From Nostoc sp. 'Peltigera membranacea cyanobiont' N6 (GTDB taxonomy: Bacteria; Cyanobacteriota; Cyanobacteriia; Cyanobacteriales; Nostocaceae): a stretch of DNA of 64,000 nucleotides. Shown piece by piece: positions 18,636 to 29,100 of the stretch. The stretch lies in NCBI RefSeq assembly GCF_002949735.1, contig NZ_CP026681.1:7098501-7162500 (forward strand), read 5' to 3'. The number at the start of each line of letters is the position of its first letter. The first letter of the stretch is position 1. A model generated the notes under the pieces. That model saw nothing but the letters and a program-made list of their open reading frames with translations. It was not told the origin of the DNA and searched no databases. The translations under genes were made by a program, and so were the position numbers.

Positions 18636-20020
18636 AAACAGAAAATGTTCAAGATATCTACGAACTCTCTCCGGTGCAGAATGGTATTCTATTCCACAGT
18701 TTGTACGCGCCTGAAACAGGACTTTATTTGATCCAGTTTAGCTTTACTCTGCGTGGTCATCTCGATATTGTTGCTTTTGATCGTGCTTGGCAAGAAGTAA
18801 CAGCTAGACATACAATTTTACGTACTAGCTTCTATTGGCAAGAAATTGACAAACCACTACAAGTTGTACATCAACAAGTCAAAGTGCCGCTAGAGCAGTA
18901 CGATTGGCGGGGAATAGATCCAGTTGAACAAGAAAAGACTTTAAGTAGTTTTCTTGTCAGCGATCGCCAAAAGGGTTTTGATATTTCTCAAGCCCCACTG
19001 ATGCGTTTAACAGTGATTCGTCTCGCAGAAAATACTTACCAATTTGTGTGGAGCAAACACCATTTAATTTTGGATGGGTGGTCAGGCTCGTTGCTGCTCG
19101 AAGAAGTCTTTCAAATATACAAAAAGCTTTCTCAAAGTCAACATATTTTTTTAGCACCCTGTCGTCCCTTCAAAGACTACATTGCCTGGTTGCAAAAACA
19201 AGACTTATCTAAAGCTGAGGTGTTCTGGCGGCAGATGCTCAATGGTATAAAAGCTCCAACTCCTCTTACTTATCTGGAACTCGAAAACTTGTCTAGCCAA
19301 GAAGAGAAATATGATGAGCAACAAATCAAGATATCAGCAGTAACTACCGAAATACTACAGTCGTTGGCACGGCAGCATCAACTGACGCTGAACACACTAT
19401 TTCAAGGAGCTTGGGCTATCCTCTTGAGTCGTTACAGTTGTCAAAGCCAAGTAGTCTATGGTTGCGGTGTTTCTGGTCGTCCAGTAGACCTAGAGGGAGT
19501 AGAGTCGATGGTAGGGGTGTTCATTAACACTTTGCCAGTTTGTGTCAAGTTAAATTCTGAGCAGTATTTACTGGCATTTTTAAAGGAACTTCAGGCTCAA
19601 CAGGTTAAGATGCGTCAGTACGAGTACAGTCCACTAGTAGAGATTCAAGGGTGGAGTGAAGTGCCACGAGGAATGCCTTTATTCAAGAGCATTGTGGTGT
19701 TTGAAAACTACCCAATGACTAAGGTTTTACAGAACAATGAGGAAGATTTAGAGTTGCTTGAACTGACTGGTTTTTACAAGACAAACTATCCCCTCAATGT
19801 TATTGGGTATCCAGGATCGGAATTAGTGATTGGAATTAATTACGATTGTCAGCTTTTCGATGCTGCCACAATCACCGGAATTCTTCAGGATATTGAAATA
19901 TTACTCAAAAGTATAGCAAATAATCCTCATATACGCCTTCAGGACTTATCTTTGTTGACATCAAATCAGCAGAAGTTAGCGTCAATGTTAGAAAAAGAGA
20001 TTACCTTTAGCTTTGTTTAG
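18632..20020 (+). CDS. Free-standing NRPS condensation domain (DCL-type)
   Basis: 462 residues, one condensation domain only. The opening DIYELSPVQNGILFHSL is the signature of C domains that follow an epimerization domain (D-donor, L-acceptor). The active site KHHLILDGWSG is intact (His near 149-150). No A or PCP follows. It overlaps the stop of the Asp NRPS by 4 bp (ATGA), so expression is tightly coupled. The next NRPS (23335-26115) has only the C-terminal half of a C domain, so this protein most likely joins D-beta-hydroxy-Asp to the next residue in trans. Three tailoring or supply genes lie between the two. The family is certain, the pairing is inferred. Confidence 0.92.
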   Translation: MKTENVQDIYELSPVQNGILFHSLYAPETGLYLIQFSFTLRGHLDIVAFDRAWQEVTARHTILRTSFYWQEIDKPLQVVHQQVKVPLEQYDWRGIDPVEQEKTLSSFLVSDRQKGFDISQAPLMRLTVIRLAENTYQFVWSKHHLILDGWSGSLLLEEVFQIYKKLSQSQHIFLAPCRPFKDYIAWLQKQDLSKAEVFWRQMLNGIKAPTPLTYLELENLSSQEEKYDEQQIKISAVTTEILQSLARQHQLTLNTLFQGAWAILLSRYSCQSQVVYGCGVSGRPVDLEGVESMVGVFINTLPVCVKLNSEQYLLAFLKELQAQQVKMRQYEYSPLVEIQGWSEVPRGMPLFKSIVVFENYPMTKVLQNNEEDLELLELTGFYKTNYPLNVIGYPGSELVIGINYDCQLFDAATITGILQDIEILLKSIANNPHIRLQDLSLLTSNQQKLASMLEKEITFSFV

Positions 20021-20063
20021 AATAATTAAGCACATATATAAATCAAAAAAGATAAATAAAATT

Positions 20064-20948
20064 ATGATCGTTTCCACCGAAATAGAACGTCGATATAAAC
20101 TTTCAAGCAATGAATTTCAAATAGAATATGTTCAAAAGAGAAAACCAGTTATTATCTCAGGTGTCATTCCCAGTTGGAATAGTTATGATAAATGGTCAAT
20201 AGAATATTTCAAAAATCTCTCTTCTCATGTAAAAATTTATGCTAAAAAGTTTAGTAGTACTCAAGGAATACAAGTATCTAGCGTCACTATCGAAGAATAT
20301 GCAAAAATAATAAATGACTTTGAGAAAAATCCTCATGATAATGACTTACCGCCTTATTGTCATGACCTGCCATTATTTAGTTTAATACCTGCACTAATAG
20401 AAGATGTTCAACCGTTTCCTCTAGATTATTTGCCAAAATGGTACCATTTTAAATGGTGGCGTTACTGTCAATTTTTTATCGGTTCTTCTCAAAGCATTAC
20501 CCCACTACATTTTGATTGCCTTCTGACTAACAATATTTTTTTTCAAATTGTTGGTCGAAAACAATTTACTATATTACAGCCTGAAGATGCAAAATATTGT
20601 TATCGTCAAGGTTGGCGATGGTTTCTGATCGATCCAGAAAAGCCAGATTATAATAAATATCCTCAATACAAATATGCAAGACCAATTAAATTTATCGTCA
20701 ATCCTGGCGATATTTTATATATGCCTCCCGGTACACTGCATCATGTTAGAAGTTTAGATACATCGATTTCTTTTAATATTGATTGGCACACTAGCAAAAG
20801 CTCATTGAATGCTCTAGCCGCTTTTAGAAAGGGTATGCCGATTCAAAATTCATATTACAACTTTTTACTAGCTATGGGATTAGTCATGAAAATGCCTCCT
20901 CAGATGGTTTTTAAATTCTATAAAAGCTATCTTAATTATATTTCTTGA
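20064..20948 (+). CDS. Cupin-8/JmjC-type Fe(II)/2-oxoglutarate oxygenase
   Basis: About 294 residues. An HxD iron motif is visible as H149-F-D151 in TPLHFDCLL, with the distal His in PPGTLHHVRS (226/227). The order RKPVIISGVIPSW near the N-terminus, then the double-stranded beta-helix, is that of cupin-8/JmjC hydroxylases that act on peptides or carrier-bound residues. It is a second candidate hydroxylase for the product, lying between the Asp and Dab modules. The substrate is not evident. The chosen ATG gives a normal family N-terminus. A TTG at 20013 overlapping the preceding stop would add 17 Lys/Ile-rich residues and could allow coupling, so the start is uncertain. Confidence 0.82.
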   Translation: MIVSTEIERRYKLSSNEFQIEYVQKRKPVIISGVIPSWNSYDKWSIEYFKNLSSHVKIYAKKFSSTQGIQVSSVTIEEYAKIINDFEKNPHDNDLPPYCHDLPLFSLIPALIEDVQPFPLDYLPKWYHFKWWRYCQFFIGSSQSITPLHFDCLLTNNIFFQIVGRKQFTILQPEDAKYCYRQGWRWFLIDPEKPDYNKYPQYKYARPIKFIVNPGDILYMPPGTLHHVRSLDTSISFNIDWHTSKSSLNALAAFRKGMPIQNSYYNFLLAMGLVMKMPPQMVFKFYKSYLNYIS

Positions 20949-21018
20949 AAATCATCTAGGTTTCTAGCTTGCTTGTCACCACCTCAGTTTAATTTTTTGA
21001 AATCAGGATAAATATTTT

Positions 21019-21783
21019 ATGTCTTTTATCAGTCCTACTCCAGCAGATTTTTATAATGTTTTTGCTGCAATACAAAATCAGCGTAAAAGTCCAGAAGATA
21101 TTCAATTAACGATGAGGTTTTTAGAACAATTATTTCTCCAATATCTTCCAGAAAAAGCGCATATTCTCGATCTTTGTTGTGGAACTGGATGCTTTTTAAA
21201 AGAGCTTGAAAACAGAGGTTACAAAACAACTGGGATTGATGTAGTAGAAGCGCTATTAAACTACGCTCGCGAGAACGCCCCTAATAGTCAATTGCTCCTT
21301 GAGGATGCCCGGTCATTTCAATTACCACCTACCTTTGATGGTGTCTTTTCACAGATGTCATTAAACCAGATATTAACGGTTAAAGAACTAACAAGCGTCT
21401 TCCAGAATGTGTATAATGCACTGCTAGAAAATGGTCTTTTCGTGTTTAATGTATTCGTGGAAGAGTCATATCCTTACGAGAAAAGGATAGGAGAACATGC
21501 TGAGATAAAAGATGAGTATGTCAGAGCTACAATAGCATCTACTCACCCAGAAGAAAGAGTGGTTGAATATCACACTAGCCTGTTTAGATTGATAGATGGG
21601 GAATGGCAACGTTCAAATTATATTATTTCTAACAAACATTTTACAATAGCAGAAATTCAGTCTGCTTTGAAAAATGTAGGTTTTATAGAAATTAGTTATT
21701 ATGACTATGAAAAAGACTTAACACCTTCAAAAGAACGACAACCTGGTGTTGCTTTTTCTTCCCGAAAACCACTCATTAGATAA
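21019..21783 (+). CDS. Class I SAM-dependent methyltransferase
   Basis: 254 residues. Motif I is ILDLCCGTGCFLKEL (about 48-62), followed by TGIDVVEALLNYAREN (acidic residue for SAM ribose) and a motif II/III region FDGVFSQMSLNQIL and ALLENGLFVFNVF. AGGA lies about 10 nt before the ATG. It is probably a small-molecule O- or N-methyltransferase tailoring the peptide-polyketide, since no PKS or NRPS in the window has an integrated methyltransferase. Substrate and target atom cannot be read from the sequence. Confidence 0.85.
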   Translation: MSFISPTPADFYNVFAAIQNQRKSPEDIQLTMRFLEQLFLQYLPEKAHILDLCCGTGCFLKELENRGYKTTGIDVVEALLNYARENAPNSQLLLEDARSFQLPPTFDGVFSQMSLNQILTVKELTSVFQNVYNALLENGLFVFNVFVEESYPYEKRIGEHAEIKDEYVRATIASTHPEERVVEYHTSLFRLIDGEWQRSNYIISNKHFTIAEIQSALKNVGFIEISYYDYEKDLTPSKERQPGVAFSSRKPLIR

Positions 21784-22022
21784 GCTCGATTTTATCGAAC
21801 ATAATTCAGTTTGGTATTCTGTACAACTTCAGCCGCTAACAGAGGGTTTCCCGACTTGTTCGCGTAGCATCTCCCATAGGATAAGGGCGAATGAATAATC
21901 GGGTTTAAGCTCCGCGACTGATTGATTCTGACTGCTGAATTCTTTTTCAATCCTTTTGGCATCCATACTCGCAAGATGTGAAAATTATCAGAACAAAGGT
22001 ATTATCGTCGCCAAGTAACTCC

Positions 22023-23279
22023 ATGAATATTTTTGAACAGTGTGAATCAAAGGTCAGAAGCTATTGCCGTAATTTCCCAGCCGTACTGCATCGGGCTAAG
22101 GGTTCCATTATTTATTCTGAATCAGGTGAAGAATACATAGATTTTTTCGCTGGTGCTGGCGCTTTAAACTATGGACACAATCATGACTATATAAAACAAA
22201 AAGTCATGTCATATTTAGATGCTGATGGAATAGCTCATGGCTTAGATATGTATACTTCAGCTAAAGAGAAGTTTTTAGTTAAGTTTAACGAGATAATACT
22301 AAATACAAAACAGCTAGATTATCGCATCCAGTTCTGTGGGCCGACTGGAACAAATGCCGTTGAAGCTGCTTTAAAATTAGCTAGAAAAATCAAAAAAAGG
22401 CCAGGAATCTTCTCCTTTATGGGAGCTTATCATGGCATGACATTAGGTAGTTTATCGATTACCGGCAATACCGCCATTCGTTCTGGGGCAATTGGTACAT
22501 CCAATAGTGTCACCTTTATGCCTTATCCTTATGGATTTATGGAAAGCTTTGACACCATAGAATTTATGGAATCGGTATTGAATGACGTAAACTCTGGGAT
22601 TGAAAAACCAGCAGCCATAATATTTGAAACTGTACAAGCTGAGGGAGGAATTATTGTTGCACCAATTGAATGGATACAACGATTAAGAAAGTTGTGTGAC
22701 AAACATGAAATTTTATTAATTTGTGATGATATTCAAGTCGGCTGTGGTCGAACTGGGTCTTTCTTCTCTTTTGAACGAGCAGATATAGTCCCTGATATGA
22801 TTGTACTTTCAAAATCTATCAGTGGTTACGGGTTTCCAATGTCTCTATTATTAATTAAGCCAGAATTAGATATCTGGGAGCCTGGTGAGCACACTGGCAC
22901 TTTTAGAGGTAATCAATTGGCATTTGTGGGGGGAACAGCAGCTTTAGAGTATAGAGAAAGTAGCAATCTTGAACAGGATGTCAAAGTTAAAGAGTCATTT
23001 TTAAAACATTTTTTAATAGAGAACATAGCACCAATCAATGAAAATATAAAAATCCGGGGAATTGGAATGATTTGGGGCATTGATGTTGCTAATTTTGGGA
23101 ATAGTAGTTTTGCTAAAGAGTTGACATCACGTTGCTTTGAGCTAGGTTTAATAATTGAGACGGTAGGTAGGAATGATACTGTTATCAAAATTCTGCCACC
23201 TTTGACAATTGAAATGGCGACCTTACAAAAGGGATGTTTAATCATTAAGCAAGCTTTTGAGGACTGTTTGTCCAAATGA
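22023..23279 (+). CDS. Diaminobutyrate-2-oxoglutarate aminotransferase (EctB-like, class III PLP)
   Basis: About 418 residues. It matches EctB-type enzymes: it begins MNIFEQCESKVRSYCRNFP, then FFAGAGALNYGHNH, HGLDMYTSAK, CGPTGTNAVEAALKLAR (PLP phosphate), CDDIQVGCGRTG and the PLP Lys264 in LSKSISGYG. The family converts L-aspartate-4-semialdehyde and glutamate to L-2,4-diaminobutyrate. No EctA or EctC is present, so ectoine synthesis is unlikely here. The next gene is an NRPS whose pocket is rich in acidic residues, so it probably supplies Dab as a building block. The ATG at 22023 fits the family N-terminus better than the GTG at 21978. The 239-bp gap before it holds only a Nostoc-like short repeat (about 21855-21880). 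Confidence 0.9.
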   Translation: MNIFEQCESKVRSYCRNFPAVLHRAKGSIIYSESGEEYIDFFAGAGALNYGHNHDYIKQKVMSYLDADGIAHGLDMYTSAKEKFLVKFNEIILNTKQLDYRIQFCGPTGTNAVEAALKLARKIKKRPGIFSFMGAYHGMTLGSLSITGNTAIRSGAIGTSNSVTFMPYPYGFMESFDTIEFMESVLNDVNSGIEKPAAIIFETVQAEGGIIVAPIEWIQRLRKLCDKHEILLICDDIQVGCGRTGSFFSFERADIVPDMIVLSKSISGYGFPMSLLLIKPELDIWEPGEHTGTFRGNQLAFVGGTAALEYRESSNLEQDVKVKESFLKHFLIENIAPINENIKIRGIGMIWGIDVANFGNSSFAKELTSRCFELGLIIETVGRNDTVIKILPPLTIEMATLQKGCLIIKQAFEDCLSK

Positions 23280-23334
23280 ATTTTTGATAACTAATTAGAT
23301 GTGGCAATTCCAAAAAGTCTAAGGTGATAAAGTG

Positions 23335-26115
23335 ATGATTTCAACTCAAATTAGAGAGAACTTGATAGCTGAAGATTTTTTTTCTGAGAAGATTTTTTGG
23401 TTAAATCAATTATCTGGAGAATTACCAGAGACAAATTTTATTACAGATTATGTCAGACCTCCTATTTACGCAGGTAATAAAAATTCGCTCAGTTTTGAAT
23501 TATCAAGTGACTTGTCTAAAGCAATTTTGAGTTTGACTAAAAACTCTAATTTCTCTACCTACTTAGTACTGCTTACGGCACTTAGTATATTTCTACAAAA
23601 GTCTACCAGGAATAATGATGTCATTGTCGGCTCTCCGATTTATCAACCAGAAGCTAGTGATGAATCTTTAATTAATAAACTGATTCCTCTGCGCTTGAAT
23701 GTGACCAATCAACTTACATTTAAAGATTGTTTACTCCAAGTTAAAGAAAGAACAATAGAAGCATACATTCATCAAAATTATCCTTTAGATGACTTAATAC
23801 AATTATTAAATATCCCAAACAATCAAAATCGCTGCCCTATTTTTGATATAGTAGTTTTACTAAGAAATATACATTGTTTCAAAAACATAGCAAGTTTAAA
23901 AAATGATTTAACATTTGTTTTTGAAGTCCAAGGAAATTTAATTAAAGGTCAATTGCATTACAATACTGATTTATTTAGAGAAGACAACATTACAAAACTT
24001 ATAAATTATTTGACCAATATAATTGAAAGTACAGTTAAAAACTTATATCTAAAAATATCTGAAATTCCGATTCTAAATGAATTTGACAGACAACAACTAT
24101 TACAACAGTTTAACGATAATGCTAAAAACTACCCAGTAAATCAGACCATTCATACTTTATTTGAAAAACAAGTAGAACAGACACCTGATAATATTGCTGT
24201 TGTTTTTGAGCGCACCCACTTAACGTATCGACAACTAAATGAAAAAGCCAATCAACTTGCTAGATTTTTGCAAACTTTAGGAGTAAAAAAAGGAGAGTTC
24301 ATTGGAATTCTAAAAGACCGGGATATCAATTTTGTTATAGGTATACTTGCTATATATAAAGCTGGTGGAGCCTATGTTCCGATTGATAGTACCTATCCGC
24401 TAAATAGAATTGAATACATGATAGCTAACAGCGAAGTCAGAGTTGTTTTAACAGACTCTTCCTGTTTCACCAATTTGGGGGGTTTAATTGAAAATTGTCC
24501 GCACTTAGAAAGTTTAATTTGTTTAGATATTAAATTTCAGCACCAAGAATTCTTTAAGCAAGTAAAATTTAACATTTTTGATCGGCGCGATTTTGATGAT
24601 TTGTTGAAAGAAAACTTAGGAGATAGTAATGTAGCAACCGACCCAGCTTATATGCTCTACACTTCCGGCTCAACTGGATTTCCTAAAGGAGCAATTGTGA
24701 GACATGATGGAGCAATTAATCATATATATGCTCAATTCGATGAGTTAGAATTAACTGAAGAATTTGCTTTTCTACAAAGTGCCCCTTCTTCAACAGATAT
24801 TTCTGTATGGCAATTTTTAGCACCACTTTTAATTGGTGGTAGAACAGTAATCGTAGATATTGAAACAGTTGCGCTTCCTGATAAACTGTTTAAAGTGCTT
24901 CAAGAACAAAAAATTACTGTTGTTGAGTTAGTCCCAGCCTTATTTAAAGGATTATTAGACTATACTTCTCAATTGTCGAATTATCAGAGAGTATTAGCTG
25001 ACCTGAAGTGGATGATGATAGTTGGAGAACCAGTACCAGTCAGGCAGGTAAATCAGTGGTTGAATTTATATCCATCAATCAGAGTTGCTAATGCTTATGG
25101 CCCGACTGAAGCTGCGGATGATATTACTCAGTTTATAGTTGACAAGCCTCTACCCGACAATCAAAGAACAGTTTCTATTGGTAAACCCTTAGCAAATTTA
25201 AATATTTATATTGTTGATTCAGAAATGAATTTAGTGCCAATTGGTATTCCTGGTGAAATTTGTGTCTCTGGAATTGGCGTAGGTGATGGATATTGGAAAA
25301 ATGAAGAAAAAACCAACTTAAGTTTTGTTCCCAATCCATTTGCAATTGCTATAAAGGTATTGCCAGGAAACCGCAAAGATTTAATCTACAAAACTGGAGA
25401 TTTAGGAAGGTGGCTACCCGATGGCAACATAGAGTTTTTAGGACGTATTGACCACCAGGTAAAAATTCGCGGTTTCCGCATCGAACTGGGAGAAATTGAG
25501 GCACAAATCGCACAACATCCATCTGTACGGGAAGCAGTGGTTATAGCTTACAAGGAAGAATGGGGTAATCATCAATTAGTTGCTTACGTAGTTGCCAATA
25601 CAGGACTTACCCTGACCATGAATGAATTACGTAGCTTTTTGACAGAAAAGTTACCTGATTATATGCTACCTTCTGCCTTGGTGATTCTGGAAAATTTACC
25701 ATTAGCACCTAGCGGCAAAGTAGACCGTAAGGCATTGCCTAAACCAGATATGCGCTCAGAATTGGAAACTACTTATGTGATGCCTCGAAATGAGGTGGAA
25801 CGTTTAATTGCTAGTATTTGGCAGCAGGCACTTAATCTAGAAAAGGTAGGTATCCAAGATAATTTCTTCGATCTTGGCGGTCATTCTTTAATTATGATTC
25901 AGGTTTTGAGCAAATTACGGGAAATCTTGAAAGTGGATTTGGCAATAGTTGATCTGTTTAAGTATCCGAGCATCAGTTCTCTATCACAGTATTTAAGTCA
26001 AGAAGCAAAAGATGACTCTTTCACTGATGAAAGTAACGAACAAAATGAAAAACTAGAAGCTGGTAAAGGTCGCTTAAAACAGCGCCTAGCACAAAGAAAA
26101 AAACAGAATCTATAA
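23335..26115 (+). CDS. NRPS: C-terminal half of a C domain - A (cationic residue, probably Dab) - PCP
   Basis: About 926 residues. The first roughly 255 residues match only the second half of a condensation domain (entry near FFSEKIFWLNQLSGELP, then STYLVLLTALSIF and HQNYPLDDLIQLL). The HHxxxDG half is missing. The A domain follows (YTSGSTGFPKG near 440; DISVWQFL core 4), then a PCP (DLGGHSLIMIQ, Ser near 851). The hand-read pocket is DIWEMVADDK. D235 indicates an alpha-amino acid, and the acidic E278, D330 and D331 suit a positively charged side chain. The EctB-like gene 55 bp upstream makes Dab the best guess. The complete free-standing C domain at 18632 may supply condensation. The start at ATG 23335 has AAGGTGAT upstream; an adjacent GTG at 23332 is also possible. 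Confidence 0.88.
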   Translation: MISTQIRENLIAEDFFSEKIFWLNQLSGELPETNFITDYVRPPIYAGNKNSLSFELSSDLSKAILSLTKNSNFSTYLVLLTALSIFLQKSTRNNDVIVGSPIYQPEASDESLINKLIPLRLNVTNQLTFKDCLLQVKERTIEAYIHQNYPLDDLIQLLNIPNNQNRCPIFDIVVLLRNIHCFKNIASLKNDLTFVFEVQGNLIKGQLHYNTDLFREDNITKLINYLTNIIESTVKNLYLKISEIPILNEFDRQQLLQQFNDNAKNYPVNQTIHTLFEKQVEQTPDNIAVVFERTHLTYRQLNEKANQLARFLQTLGVKKGEFIGILKDRDINFVIGILAIYKAGGAYVPIDSTYPLNRIEYMIANSEVRVVLTDSSCFTNLGGLIENCPHLESLICLDIKFQHQEFFKQVKFNIFDRRDFDDLLKENLGDSNVATDPAYMLYTSGSTGFPKGAIVRHDGAINHIYAQFDELELTEEFAFLQSAPSSTDISVWQFLAPLLIGGRTVIVDIETVALPDKLFKVLQEQKITVVELVPALFKGLLDYTSQLSNYQRVLADLKWMMIVGEPVPVRQVNQWLNLYPSIRVANAYGPTEAADDITQFIVDKPLPDNQRTVSIGKPLANLNIYIVDSEMNLVPIGIPGEICVSGIGVGDGYWKNEEKTNLSFVPNPFAIAIKVLPGNRKDLIYKTGDLGRWLPDGNIEFLGRIDHQVKIRGFRIELGEIEAQIAQHPSVREAVVIAYKEEWGNHQLVAYVVANTGLTLTMNELRSFLTEKLPDYMLPSALVILENLPLAPSGKVDRKALPKPDMRSELETTYVMPRNEVERLIASIWQQALNLEKVGIQDNFFDLGGHSLIMIQVLSKLREILKVDLAIVDLFKYPSISSLSQYLSQEAKDDSFTDESNEQNEKLEAGKGRLKQRLAQRKKQNL

Positions 26116-26138
26116 AAATACATTTAAGGATAAAAATA

Positions 26139-29100
26139 ATGGATAAATCTGTAGATGTTTTGAGTGAAAAAACTGGGTTAGAAATAGCTATTATAGGCAT
26201 GAGCGGTTGTTTTCCAAATGCTAAAAATATTGAGCAATTTTGGCAAAACCTTCGAGATGGAATAGAATCAGTTCATTTATATACCGATAGAGAACTAGAA
26301 GATTTAGGTATAGACCCAGATTTAATCAGCAATCCTAATTATGTCAAGGCAGAGTGTATAGTCGAAGACACAGACCTGTTTGATGCCTCATTTTTTGGCA
26401 TCAATCCCAGAGAAGCTGAAATCATGAGTCCTTCGCACCGCTTTTTTTTAGAGTATGCGTGGAAAGCTCTGGAAAATGCGGGCTATAACTCAGAGGTCTA
26501 CAATAAGCCGATTGGAGTTTACGCTGGTAGTAGTGGAGGTAGTTACTTATCTAATATTTATTCTAATCCCGAAATTGTCGCCTCTGTGGGTGATAAACAA
26601 ATAGAAAAAGGAAATGCTTCGGGCTATGCTACTACATTTGTTTCTTACAAATTAAACTTGCAAGGTCCGAGTTATGCAGTGCAAACGACTTGCTCAAGTT
26701 CTTTAGTTGCAGTACATATAGCCTGTCAAAGTTTGCTGAGTGGTGAATGTGATATTGCTTTAGCTGGAGGAGATTCATTATCAAAAACAGGTGGTTATTT
26801 GTATCAAGAGGGAGGGATTGAATCTCCTGATGGACATTGCCGTGCCTTTGATGCTAAAGCACTGGGAACCGTGAAAGGAAAGGGTTTAGGTATTGTAGTT
26901 TTGAAGCGATTAGAAGAAGCGATCGCAGATCGAGATACTATCCATGCAATCATCAAAGGTTCTGCAATTAATAACGATGGCTCGTCGAAGGTTAGCTATA
27001 CAGCTCCTAGTATAGATGGTCAAGCGAAGGTAATTAGAGCAGCTCAAGCTATGGCTGAGGTTGATTCCGAGACAATTACCTATATTGAAGCTCATGGAAC
27101 TGGAACTTCTTTAGGAGATCCCATTGAAATTGCCGCCCTAACACAGGCTTTTCGCGCTAGTACTCAGAAAAAAGAATTCTGTGCGATAGGTTCAGTTAAA
27201 ACTAATATTGGGCATTTGGATGGTGCTGCTGGGGTAGCAGGTCTGATTAAAACTGTCCTAGCACTGAAGCATAAACAGATACCTGCTAACTTACACTTTG
27301 AACAACCAAATCCTCAGATTGATTTTGCCAATAGTCCTTTCTACGTTAATACGAAACTGTCTGAGTGGGATACCAATGGCACTCCTCGTCGAGCAGGAGT
27401 CAGTTCTTTCGGTTTTGGTGGGACAAATGCTCATGTAATTCTGGAAGAAGCCCCAATAGCTCAATTTTCTACTCCTTATCGGTCTTGGCAGTTGTTGTTG
27501 CTGTCTGCAAAAACCGTCTCGGCACTGGAAACTGCAACGACAAATCTTGTTAGCCACCTCAAGCAACATCCTGATTTAAACCTAGCTGATGTAGCCTATA
27601 CTCTTCAGGTGGGTCGGCGAGCATTTGACCATCGTCGAATGCTGGTATGTCAGAATTTCGATGATGCAGTACAAGTTTTAGAAACCCTAGATTCACAACG
27701 GCTGTATACCCACTACCAAGAACCTTGTAACCGACAGATTGTATTTATGTTTCCCGGTCAAGGTTCACAGTATGTAGATATGGGTCGAGAATTATACGAG
27801 ACTGAAACAGTATTTCGGAAACACATTGATGAGTGCTGTGAGATACTTAAAGCTCATTTAGGCGTTGATTTACGCACTATTTTATATCCAGACAAAGAAC
27901 AGGTTGGAGTAGCTGCACAGGAATTACAACAAACTCATATTGCCCAGCCAGCGTTATTTGTTATTGAGTATGCTCTAGCACAATTGTGGATAGACTGGGG
28001 TATATCTGCGGCGGGAATGATTGGTCATAGTATAGGCGAGTATGTAGCAGCAACACTAGCGGGTGTATTTTCTTTAAAAGATGCTTTGGCAGTAGTTGCA
28101 GCTCGTGGACAACTAATGCAACAACTTCCAACTGGTGCTATGCTTTCCGTTGCGCTTTCTGAGGAGGAAATACAACCTTGGCTGAATCAGGAACTAACTC
28201 TTGCCGGAATTAACGCATCATCATTGTGTGTTGTATCAGGTGGTGTAGAAGCGATCGCTAAATTGCAAAGTCGTTTAACACTACAAGCTATAGAGTGTCG
28301 TCCATTGCATACTTCCCATGCTTTTCATTCTCCCATGATGGATGCGATCGTGGAACCATTCACCAAGCTTGTCGATAAAGTTAATTTAAATCCTCCGCAA
28401 ATTCCTTTCATCTCAAATCTGACAGGAACTTGGATTACTGCTGCTGAAGCAACCAATCCTACCTACTGGGCAAAACATCTGCGATCCACTGTGCGCTTTG
28501 CTACAGGCATTGCTGAGTTAATTAAAGAACCAGAGCAAATATTCTTGGAAGTTGGGCCTGGGAGAACTTTAAATACTTTTGCCAGACAACAAACTCATGA
28601 GTCAATTGTCCTGAGTTCAATGCGCCATCCAAAAGACCAACAATCGGATGTGGCATTTTTACTCAACACCCTAGGGCGTCTCTGGTTAGCAGGAGTACAG
28701 GTAGATTGGGATAAGATTTATGCGTTTGAGCAAAGGCAGCGAATTCCATTACCGACATATCCTTTTGAACGCCAGCGTTATTGGATTGAGCCAAACAAAA
28801 GCAACGATATCAATCATCGTCCAACTAAACTCAGCAAAAAACCAAATATTTCCGACTGGTTCTATCTTCCTACCTGGAAACAAGCAAAGTTACTTGAACC
28901 TTTCCACAAAGCAAAGCCGACAAAGCAAAAGCAGTGCTGGCTAGTTTTTCTCGACTCGTGTCAATTGGGTTCACAAATTGCCCAACAACTAGAGCAACAG
29001 GGTCAAGAAGTGATTACTGTAACGGTAGGAGAAGAGTTTAGCCAACTGAGCGATCGCGCTTACACAATCAATCCTCAACGGCGACATGACTATGATGCCT

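Noticed and set aside
22023..23279. Ectoine biosynthesis locus
   Set aside because: Only an EctB-like gene is present; no EctA or EctC. The position before an NRPS favours Dab supply.
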